Assembly: GCA_003662985.1 (NCBI GenBank)
Contig: QMZD01000131.1
Location: forward strand, 1-5,693
Direction: 5' to 3'
DNA length: 5,693 bases
DNA from: Archaeoglobales archaeon
GTDB taxonomy: Archaea > Halobacteriota > Archaeoglobi > Archaeoglobales > Archaeoglobaceae
Shown here: one piece after another, positions 1-4,896 of the stretch
Layout: the number at the start of each line of letters is the position of its first letter
How positions within the stretch are numbered: the first letter of the stretch is position 1
Position numbers and translations under genes: made by a program
The notes under the pieces: generated by a model
What the model saw: the letters and a program-made list of their open reading frames with translations, nothing else
Told to the model about the DNA's origin: nothing
Database searches by the model: none

Positions 1-51
1 AAGTACTATGAGGAGCAGGGCATAAGTGTACCAAGCAACCTCAAGCCTTGA
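1..51 (+). CDS. TAXI-family TRAP transporter solute-binding protein, C-terminal end (partial)
   Basis: Only the last 16 codons and the TGA stop are in the window. They read KYYEEQGISVPSNLKP, which resembles the usual C-terminus of TAXI solute receptors: an aromatic-rich YY(K/E)E segment, then G-I/V-x-(I/V)-P and a short polar tail. In the TAXI-TRAP family the protein is exported, captures a small organic anion and hands it to the membrane permease. The identification rests on this short tail and on the next two genes, a DUF1850 protein and a fused TRAP permease, which often accompany a TAXI receptor. Its stop overlaps the ribosome site of the next gene, so they are very likely one transcript. 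The ligand cannot be inferred. Confidence 0.72.
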   Translation, partial: KYYEEQGISVPSNLKP

Positions 52-55
52 GGTG
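50..55 (+). promoter_or_regulatory. Ribosome binding site GAGGTG that sets the TTG start of the DUF1850 gene
   Basis: GAGGTG matches the archaeal anti-Shine-Dalgarno complement (AGGAGGTGA) and lies 7 bases before the TTG at 63. It overlaps the TGA stop (49-51) of the upstream gene, which suggests translational coupling. It argues against the upstream in-frame TTG at 48, which precedes the site. Confidence 0.75.
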
Positions 56-62
56 TAACTTT

Positions 63-512
63 TTGAAAAAATATATTTTATTTTTATTTTTGGTTTTTTT
101 GTTGTCCCTCTTCCCAATAAACGCTTTGGAAATTAAATTTAATGATAAAACGGTTTGTTATTCCCCTATTATTTCAAATTTGACGTTGACAGTAGACTAT
201 AAGCATAGTGTTTCCCTCACGAAGGTTGTGGATGTATATCGGGTCGATGGATCAGGAATATCAGCCGTTCAAGAGAAATGGCAGCAGTTTGACGCTGGAC
301 AACCTCTAGAAGCACAGGTTGAGAATGGTTTCTTCGTCAAAAATATGGACATGTATCTTGGAAAAAGCTGGGAGTACTGGTTTATATCGCTTAACAACGT
401 TACGATTGGATTGAACGGAAAAGTAATATTTTCCAATCCCGGAGAGGATGGAATCGTTCAATTCAGGGTGTTAAAAACACCTGCTATAATCGCTCTATTT
501 AGGTGGTGCTGA
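63..512 (+). CDS. DUF1850 family exported protein of a TAXI-TRAP operon
   Basis: The protein is 149 residues from the TTG at 63. A longer frame opens at the TTG at 48, but the GAGGTG at 50-55 fits only the inner start. The inner start also gives a clean signal peptide: MKK, a hydrophobic core at about residues 4-18, and a possible cleavage site after INA near 21. The mature part carries what I recognise as the DUF1850 pattern: Y-x-HSV at 46-50, then T-x-VVDVY-V near 53-61, a GI segment, and E-x-WQQF-x-AGQP at 71-81. DUF1850 proteins are known mainly as neighbours of TAXI receptors and fused TRAP permeases, as here, but their biochemical role is not established. An outer-surface accessory that helps the receptor or permease is a reasonable inference. 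The gene ends TTT AGG TGG TGC TGA, so its last codons contain the next gene's ribosome site, and its TGA overlaps the next ATG by one base. Confidence 0.8.
   Translation: MKKYILFLFLVFLLSLFPINALEIKFNDKTVCYSPIISNLTLTVDYKHSVSLTKVVDVYRVDGSGISAVQEKWQQFDAGQPLEAQVENGFFVKNMDMYLGKSWEYWFISLNNVTIGLNGKVIFSNPGEDGIVQFRVLKTPAIIALFRWC
501..508 (+). promoter_or_regulatory. Ribosome binding site of the TRAP permease, inside the DUF1850 gene
   Basis: AGGTGGTG lies 3 bases before the ATG at 512, with its AGGTG core 6 bases away, inside the last codons of the preceding gene. The in-frame GTG codons at 503 and 506 are part of this site and are therefore poor starts. The stop and start share one base (TGATG), a typical coupling arrangement. 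Confidence 0.7.
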
Positions 513-2857
513 TGGTGAGCGAGTCTGATAAGAGTGCTGAAAATAGGAGTGCTGAAAATAACGCCGCTGAGAAAAAAGAGATAGTGCTGGAAAAGAAAAG
601 AAGCCTAAGTCCAAAATTGCTTACCGTTGTAAAGGTAGCAGCGGTTTTGATAGGTGTGTATGAAATTCTCTTCATATTCAATTTTACGTACTCCATCTAT
701 GATCTCTTCGAGAGGCTTGGGCTAAAAATCCTACTTCTGCGGCTGGATTTCCAAGATAAGCAGGGAGAAGCTTTTGTACTTGCTATGATACTGCTGATAG
801 CCTTCCTGCTATACCCGATTGTTAAGAGGGAGAAACATCTCAGGAAAATACCATTTTATGATTATATTTTGATCTTTTTTGGACTGGCAAGCATGTTTTA
901 CATGTTTTGGAGATTTCCCTCCTATACTGTGTACTACAATGTAAATACCTACGACGTCTTTTTTGGCCTTATCGCGATAGCTCTGGTCTTAGAAGCCACT
1001 CGAAGGACTGTTGGATGGATTCTTCCAACCATTGTTCTGGTGTTCTTGGCCTATGGTATAAGAGACACGCAGTTTAACTGGAGTAGATTCGTACAGTATC
1101 TCTATCTCGATCAGGGCATATTCGGGATTCCGTTTTACGTGATGACGATCTACGTCTTCGCTTTTATTTACTTTGGTGCATTTCTGCTGAAAATCGGGGT
1201 TAGCGATTACATAACCAAGTTCATGATCGCCCTCTTCGGCCCCAGACAGGGAGGACCGGCTAAGGCTGCTGTAGTTTCAAGTGGAATGATGGGAACTGTT
1301 AGCGGGAGTTCCGTTGCAAACGTTCTCACAACGGGAACATTCACGATCCCGCTGATGAAAAAGGCTGGCTATCCCAAGGAGATTGCAGGAGCAGTCGAGC
1401 CTGTTGCATCGACGGGTGGACAGCTGATGCCCCCTATCATGGGTGCCGCAGCATTCATCATGGCTCAATTTCTGGGGGTTCCTTACAACAAGCTGATCAT
1501 AGCAGCAGTCATACCGGCGTTGATTTACTATGCTGGAGTGTACCTTTTCATAGACTTGGAAACAAGGCGTTTGGGGTTAAAGGGAATTTCAAAAAGCGCC
1601 TTTGAACCACTTAGCTATTTCATAAGAAAAAGCTACATTCTTTTACCGATTGTTGTTATTACGGTTGCACTCGTTTGGGGATTGGCTCCACACATAGTTG
1701 CGATATCTTCGCTTGGAATAGCGATATGGGTTGCATGGATATCCAGAGAGGAGATTCCTGGAAATGAGCAGTTTTATGTTGGCATTGCAGTCATAACAAC
1801 CCTTCTCATGTTCACGGGGAGGGAAATAGCGATGCCAGTTGCTACGATTCTTCTGGTAATAGCTATAGCTCTGATTGCTCTTGCAGCCACATCTAAGCAG
1901 GTACACTTCAACGAAAAGCTCTACATTAGCCTGCTGTTCATTCTGTTTATAGCACTTACAAAGTTCCTAGGTATTAGAAAGGAGGCAATTCTTCTAATGA
2001 CGGGTGTTTTTGGAATACTGTTCTCTCTCATGGTTGGTTATACGTCGAAGGGAGAAGCGGGGAGAACCATGTACAAAGCCACCTATGAATCCATGATCGA
2101 TGCCGGTATCACTTCTACAAGTGTTATGCTTGCTGCAGCGAGTGCGGGTTTAATTCAGGGTGTTCTTACGATGACCGGGCTTGTAACGAGTCTCGGATAT
2201 AAGCTCGTAGATCTGACGGGAGGTTTCCTCCTCTTACTTCTGATTATGGCGATGATCTTTAGTCTTATACTCGGCATGGGCGTTCCAACAACTGCAAACT
2301 ACGTTATAACTTCCTTGGTTGCAGCTCCAGCTGTATATACGGCTGTATCCGGAACTGGGATTTATGACCTGCTTGTCCCTGGAACTGGAGCAGCGATAGC
2401 CCTTCTCGCAGCCCACTTTTTCGTTTTCTACTTCGGGATACTCGCCGATCTGACACCCCCAGTAGCGTTGGCTGCCTATGCAGGCTCGGCTTTGGCAGGG
2501 GGAGATTTCTGGAAGACAGCTAGAAATTCGGTCAAGTATGCTCTCGCCGGGTATGTTGGCCCGTATATCTATTTCACACATCCGGAAATGTTCCTTATAA
2601 CGGTTCAGGCGTGGGATGTGGTGATGGTTCTGAAAGTACTGTACTATTTCCTCGCAGCTGTAGTCGTGATGTATTTGCTTGCAATAGCAATAACGGGTTA
2701 CTACAGAAAACCTCTTAGGAATGAACTGAAACTTATAGTGGGAGGAGTTGGGCTAGCTGGAGCGACATTGAACATGATTCCGATAGCTATAGGAGTCGGT
2801 ATTCTAGCAACGTTGAAATTTTTAGCAAGAAAACAACCCCAAGAACTTGAGGCGTAG
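512..2857 (+). CDS. TRAP transporter permease, fused small and large membrane subunits (4TM/12TM type)
   Basis: This is the 781-residue membrane part of the TAXI-TRAP transporter, a secondary transporter driven by an ion gradient that works with the exported receptor encoded upstream. Residues 1-30 are a charged cytoplasmic tail with a short repeat. Hydrophobic segments at about 35-190 form the DctQ-like part. The DctM-like part follows, with hallmark glycine-rich loops: GGPAKAAVVSSGMMGTVSGSS at about 246-267, with VEPVASTGGQLMPPIMGAA after it, then GMGVPTTANY at about 588-598 and DLTPPVALAAYAGSA at about 646-660. These pseudo-symmetric motifs are the family's transport signatures. Many fused TRAP permeases have about 630-700 residues; here extra hydrophobic segments lie at about 415-510, between the two halves, and a membrane-spanning tail follows residue 705. 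The frame is intact and ends in TAG. The ATG at 512 is chosen for its spacing to AGGTGGTG and its overlap with the previous stop. The substrate is unknown. Confidence 0.93.
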   Translation: MVSESDKSAENRSAENNAAEKKEIVLEKKRSLSPKLLTVVKVAAVLIGVYEILFIFNFTYSIYDLFERLGLKILLLRLDFQDKQGEAFVLAMILLIAFLLYPIVKREKHLRKIPFYDYILIFFGLASMFYMFWRFPSYTVYYNVNTYDVFFGLIAIALVLEATRRTVGWILPTIVLVFLAYGIRDTQFNWSRFVQYLYLDQGIFGIPFYVMTIYVFAFIYFGAFLLKIGVSDYITKFMIALFGPRQGGPAKAAVVSSGMMGTVSGSSVANVLTTGTFTIPLMKKAGYPKEIAGAVEPVASTGGQLMPPIMGAAAFIMAQFLGVPYNKLIIAAVIPALIYYAGVYLFIDLETRRLGLKGISKSAFEPLSYFIRKSYILLPIVVITVALVWGLAPHIVAISSLGIAIWVAWISREEIPGNEQFYVGIAVITTLLMFTGREIAMPVATILLVIAIALIALAATSKQVHFNEKLYISLLFILFIALTKFLGIRKEAILLMTGVFGILFSLMVGYTSKGEAGRTMYKATYESMIDAGITSTSVMLAAASAGLIQGVLTMTGLVTSLGYKLVDLTGGFLLLLLIMAMIFSLILGMGVPTTANYVITSLVAAPAVYTAVSGTGIYDLLVPGTGAAIALLAAHFFVFYFGILADLTPPVALAAYAGSALAGGDFWKTARNSVKYALAGYVGPYIYFTHPEMFLITVQAWDVVMVLKVLYYFLAAVVVMYLLAIAITGYYRKPLRNELKLIVGGVGLAGATLNMIPIAIGVGILATLKFLARKQPQELEA
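532..574 (+). repeat. Short 15-base tandem repeat in the permease N-terminal tail
   Basis: The 14-base word GAGTGCTGAAAATA occurs at 532-545 and 547-560, a period of 15 bases, and a degenerate third unit follows. In protein it reads SAENR, SAENN, AAEKK. It lies in the charged cytoplasmic tail before the first membrane segment, where length is probably little constrained. Replication slippage is the likely origin. Confidence 0.7.
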
Positions 2858-2912
2858 ATGGCTAAGATTTAAAATTGAGTTTGGTTGGATTTGACAATGT
2901 CTTATCCCAGAA

Positions 2913-2942
2913 TTACTCAAGGTTACTCGAGGCTACCGAAGG
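2913..2942 (+). repeat. Three tandem 10-base units upstream of the mtd promoter
   Basis: The units are TTACTCAAGG, TTACTCGAGG and CTACCGAAGG, back to back, with a consensus near YTACYSRAGG. One unit is about one turn of the DNA helix, so a protein binding each unit would sit on one face of the DNA. The array ends about 8 bases before the BRE-like sequence of the mtd promoter, a common place for an archaeal activator site. The repeat is seen directly; the regulatory role is inferred. Confidence 0.6.
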
Positions 2943-2949
2943 ATAAAAA

Positions 2950-2965
2950 GGAAACGATTATATTC
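2950..2965 (+). promoter_or_regulatory. Putative BRE/TATA promoter of mtd
   Basis: GGAAAC (2950-2955, purine-rich as in a BRE) is followed by ATTATATTC (2957-2965), a fair match to the archaeal TATA box. With the usual distance of 25-27 bases from the box centre, transcription would start at about 2985-2988. That gives either a leaderless message from the ATG at 2985 or a leader of about 10 bases before the ATG at 2997. Confidence 0.5.
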
Positions 2966-2986
2966 ATGCTACTCTGAAAAAACCAT

Positions 2987-2992
2987 GGTGGT
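2987..2992 (+). promoter_or_regulatory. Putative ribosome binding site GGTGGT of mtd
   Basis: GGTGGT sits 4 bases before the ATG at 2997, with the core GGTG 6 bases away. It is a partial match to the archaeal site and overlaps the alternative upstream ATG at 2985. With homologue-like N-terminal length it favours the start at 2997, but a start site near 2985-2988 could remove part of it from the message. Confidence 0.45.
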
Positions 2993-2996
2993 CGAC

Positions 2997-3815
2997 ATGG
3001 TTAAAGTAGGCGTATTAAAAATGGGTGCCATTGGCACGGCTCTTCTGGTGGAGTATCTTCTCGATGAGAGGGCTGACAGGGGAGACATAACAGTTAGGGT
3101 GGTAACAAGCGGAGCAAAAATGCAGCCTGAAGAGGCTGAAGTGGCAGAGAAGTTGAAAGAATTCGATCCAGATTTCGTCATCGTTGTATCGCCGAATGCC
3201 GCTTTGCCAGGTCCAAAGGCTGCAAGAGAGGCGTTTGAAGGTAAGCCAGTTATAATTATCAGCGATGCTCCGGCAAAGAAGGCAAAGGATGAATTCAAAG
3301 AGAAGGGATTCGGTTACATTCTCATAAATGCGGACTCTATGATAGGGGCGAGGAGAGAGTTCCTCGATCCAACCGAGATGGCCCTCTTCAATGCAGATGT
3401 TATAAAGGTTCTCGCAGCAACTGGAGCGTTCAGACTAGTCCAAGAAGCGATAGACGGTGTTATCGATGCTCTCAAAGAGGGCAAAACACCCGAGCTCCCA
3501 CAGGTCGTTGTTACAGCTGAGAGGGCTGTAGCAGCCGGAAACTTCAAGAATCCTTATGCAAGGGCAAAGGCTATGGCAGCATACTATATAGCAGAGAAAG
3601 TGGCAGACATCGATGTAAAGGGTTGCTTCATCGAGAAAGACCCCGAAAAGTACATACCACTCGTTGCCTCAGCCCATGAAATGATGAGAGTTGCTGCTAT
3701 AGAAGCTGACAGAGCAAGAGAGATCGAGAAGGGTGGAGACAGCGTTTACAGAACACCTCATTCTAAGGATGGAGCAATCTTGAAGAAATACTCCCTGATG
3801 GAGAAGCCCCAATAA
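2997..3815 (+). CDS. mtd: F420-dependent methylene-tetrahydromethanopterin dehydrogenase
   Basis: Mtd reversibly oxidises methylene-H4MPT to methenyl-H4MPT with coenzyme F420 in the cytoplasm. Methanogens use it in CO2 reduction; sulfate reducers such as Archaeoglobus use it in the reverse direction to oxidise C1 units to CO2. The 272 residues fit the family length of about 270-283. The N-terminus MVKVGVLKMGAIGTALLVE leads into LLDERADR and SGAKM, the typical opening. VVSPNAALPGPKAARE follows at about 59-75. The strongest signature is GYILINADSMIGARREFLDPTEMALFNADVIKVLAATGAFR at about 104-144, a nearly invariant stretch in the family. The frame is intact to a TAA and followed by T-tracts. An in-frame ATG at 2985 would add MVVD; the ribosome site and homologous N-termini (MVVKIG type) favour 2997. 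No other H4MPT-pathway gene is in the window, so mtd appears to be a single transcription unit. Confidence 0.96.
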   Translation: MVKVGVLKMGAIGTALLVEYLLDERADRGDITVRVVTSGAKMQPEEAEVAEKLKEFDPDFVIVVSPNAALPGPKAAREAFEGKPVIIISDAPAKKAKDEFKEKGFGYILINADSMIGARREFLDPTEMALFNADVIKVLAATGAFRLVQEAIDGVIDALKEGKTPELPQVVVTAERAVAAGNFKNPYARAKAMAAYYIAEKVADIDVKGCFIEKDPEKYIPLVASAHEMMRVAAIEADRAREIEKGGDSVYRTPHSKDGAILKKYSLMEKPQ

Positions 3816-3829
3816 TCGAACTATAGCAA

Positions 3830-3852
3830 TTTTATCTTTTTTCCAAATTTTT
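3830..3852 (+). terminator. Oligo-T transcription terminator after mtd
   Basis: Starting 14 bases after the mtd stop are three T-runs of 4, 6 and 5 bases, separated by AT/AC-rich bases and without a clear GC-rich hairpin. This is the usual form of an intrinsic archaeal terminator. It lies between the convergent mtd and bactofilin-like genes. The minus strand has no comparable T-tract here. Confidence 0.65.
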
Positions 3853-3865
3853 AATTGAATAACTC

Positions 3866-4300
3866 TCAAGAGCTTTTTGAGGCGACCACTTTCTTGACAT
3901 CGATCCTTCCAAGCTTGGAAATCCCATCGATATATGCTGTTTCCGCCTCTAAACTCTTTATTTCAACATTCTTCCGAATTATCACCGTTTTTCCCTTCAC
4001 GTATTGACCTTTGCAGCCGTTTTGAATTGAAATCTCATCCCCAATTATCGAATTAAACTCCGTTTTTGCCCCAACGGTAGCCTTCCTACACCTCACCTCC
4101 CCCTTGATATATGTAGATTTGCCTATCAGGATTTCATCGCACTCAATATTTCCCCAGAGGCATGCGTCCATCCCCACGATTATCTTTCCTTTAAAACTGA
4201 TCTTCTTGTCTATCACGGAATTTTTTCTGATCAGAAGGATATTCTTACTCCGATCATAGACTATTGGTTTATTCTTCTTTATTTTCTTTGTTTTGATCAT
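3866..4300 (-). CDS. Small bactofilin-like (polymer-forming) beta-helix protein
   Basis: The 144-residue protein has a lysine-rich N-terminus (about 1-12) and then short beta-strand repeats about 17 residues long: 50-66 beginning GNIECDEILIG, 67-83 beginning GEVRCRKATVG, 84-100 beginning SIIGDEISIQN, and a further turn from 101 (KGKTVIIRKNVEIKSLEAE). Alternating hydrophobic residues and turn glycines, as in KGxI or GxI motifs, are typical of bactofilin-type right-handed beta-helices, which in bacteria self-assemble into filaments. There is no signal peptide or membrane segment. Archaeal members are poorly characterised, so cytoskeletal function is an inference from fold. The ATG at 4300 is the only good start; AGTTGAT just upstream is a one-mismatch ribosome site 3 bases away. 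It starts 21 bases after the PUA gene and is probably the last gene of that operon. A hexapeptide acyltransferase-like helix is an alternative, but no catalytic His is apparent. Confidence 0.6.
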   Translation of the reverse strand: MIKTKKIKKNKPIVYDRSKNILLIRKNSVIDKKISFKGKIIVGMDACLWGNIECDEILIGKSTYIKGEVRCRKATVGAKTEFNSIIGDEISIQNGCKGQYVKGKTVIIRKNVEIKSLEAETAYIDGISKLGRIDVKKVVASKSS

Positions 4301-4321
4301 AATATCAACTTCATATCAGCT

Positions 4322-4831
4322 TCAACTTTCCAACTTTTTGATGCCAGCTCTAACGCTTACCGCCATACCTCTCTCAAAATCCATCATCTCAATGCTACCG
4401 AGCACAGCCTTTCCTGTGGCGAGAAGTCTGTCCCTCTCATCAACAACTAGAACCTCATCTTCAGCCCTGATATTCTCGTCAGCTTCCACGACATGTTTTG
4501 CAAACACATTCTTTCCTTTGGCTATGAACTCTGATATTTCACTCATTACTACAACCCTTAGTCTCGGAAAATCAAAAGCCTTATGGAGCCTTTTTGCTCC
4601 CTCAATACTCAAACTCAGCCAGCCTGAAGCCGGTTTTATCGTTGCGATCCTTAAGCCTTGATCGACTATCTGCCTTACCCTCCCAGTTTTGGGTGAGATG
4701 ACGAACTTTACTGAATTCGGGAAAAGAATTTTTCCTGCCCCCTTTCCAAACTGGTAATCGGCGATAAATCTTATTTGTCTAAGATTCTCTTTTCTGGATA
4801 CGAATCGCTTTGTTTCGGGCTTTCTTCCCAT
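4322..4831 (-). CDS. TgtA-C2/PUA domain RNA-binding protein (COG1370-like)
   Basis: The 169-residue protein corresponds to the C-terminal RNA-binding part of archaeosine tRNA-guanine transglycosylase without its catalytic barrel. Residues about 17-82 form the C2-like domain (ADYQFGKGAGKILFP, then SPKTGRVRQIVDQG and ATIKPASGWLSLSIEGAKRL). Residues about 90-163 form a PUA domain (VVVMSEISEFIAKGKNVFAKHVVEAD, EDEVLVVDERDRLLATGKAVL, and MMDFERGMAVSVRAG). The TG-x-AVL and F-x-x-G-x-AV-x-VR elements are classic PUA features. A role in tRNA or rRNA modification is likely. It could be a free-standing protein of unknown target or the second subunit of a split TgtA; no catalytic partner is visible here. 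The frame opens at a GTG at 4840, but that codon is inside an AGGTGA ribosome site, so the ATG at 4831 is preferred. A cis-prenyltransferase homologue lies upstream and a bactofilin-like gene downstream on the same strand. Confidence 0.82.
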   Translation of the reverse strand: MGRKPETKRFVSRKENLRQIRFIADYQFGKGAGKILFPNSVKFVISPKTGRVRQIVDQGLRIATIKPASGWLSLSIEGAKRLHKAFDFPRLRVVVMSEISEFIAKGKNVFAKHVVEADENIRAEDEVLVVDERDRLLATGKAVLGSIEMMDFERGMAVSVRAGIKKLES

Positions 4832-4896
4832 CTTCTTCACCTATTATATCTTTATTTTTTTTCTTTTATTTTTTATTCTTTTTTATTCTATCTTCC
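4820..4896. other. G-free pyrimidine-rich tract (plus strand) between the prenyltransferase and PUA genes
   Basis: No G occurs on the plus strand across these 77 bases, and the central part (4850-4887) is mostly T-runs with a few A and C. On the minus strand, the sense strand of the flanking genes, this is an A-rich, C-free stretch covering the last codons of one gene, the spacer, and the ribosome site and first codons of the next. It cannot be an oligo-T terminator for the minus-strand operon. On the plus strand it could stop antisense transcripts. Confidence 0.6.
4837..4842 (-). promoter_or_regulatory. Ribosome binding site AGGTGA that sets the ATG start of the PUA gene
   Basis: On the minus strand AGGTGA precedes the ATG at 4831 with 5 intervening bases, an ideal archaeal arrangement. 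The in-frame GTG at 4840-4838 is embedded in it and is unlikely to be the start. Confidence 0.75.

Larger units (their letters stand above)
2858..2996 (+). other. Intergenic region between the TRAP permease and mtd
   Basis: These 139 bases hold no credible gene. The part just after the permease stop has only runs of three T, so no strong oligo-T terminator for the TRAP operon is visible and read-through into mtd cannot be excluded. The right half holds three repeat units, a promoter-like box and the mtd ribosome site, described separately. Confidence 0.6.

Noticed and set aside
2234..2581. A 115-codon minus-strand open frame inside the TRAP permease
   Set aside because: It is antisense to conserved DctM motifs and gives a Cys/Ser-rich product with no recognisable domain.
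2858..2900. A possible terminator of the TRAP operon
   Set aside because: There are only runs of three T and no hairpin; the evidence is too weak to annotate.
2969..3298. A 109-codon minus-strand open frame over the mtd start
   Set aside because: It is the antisense shadow of well-conserved mtd codons, with no ribosome site or family resemblance.
3863..3880. CTCAA/TTGAG inverted repeat at the end of the bactofilin-like gene, considered as a hairpin terminator
   Set aside because: The stem is only 5 bp, mostly within coding sequence, and no T-tract follows on the minus strand.
4293..4661. A 122-codon plus-strand open frame opposite the PUA and bactofilin-like genes
   Set aside because: It is serine- and threonine-rich low-complexity antisense of the PUA gene, which has clear domain motifs and a strong ribosome site on the other strand.
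4841..4852. TATA-like ATATAATAG on the minus strand before the PUA gene, considered as its own promoter
   Set aside because: It is only about 15 bases before the ATG, so transcription would start inside the coding region.
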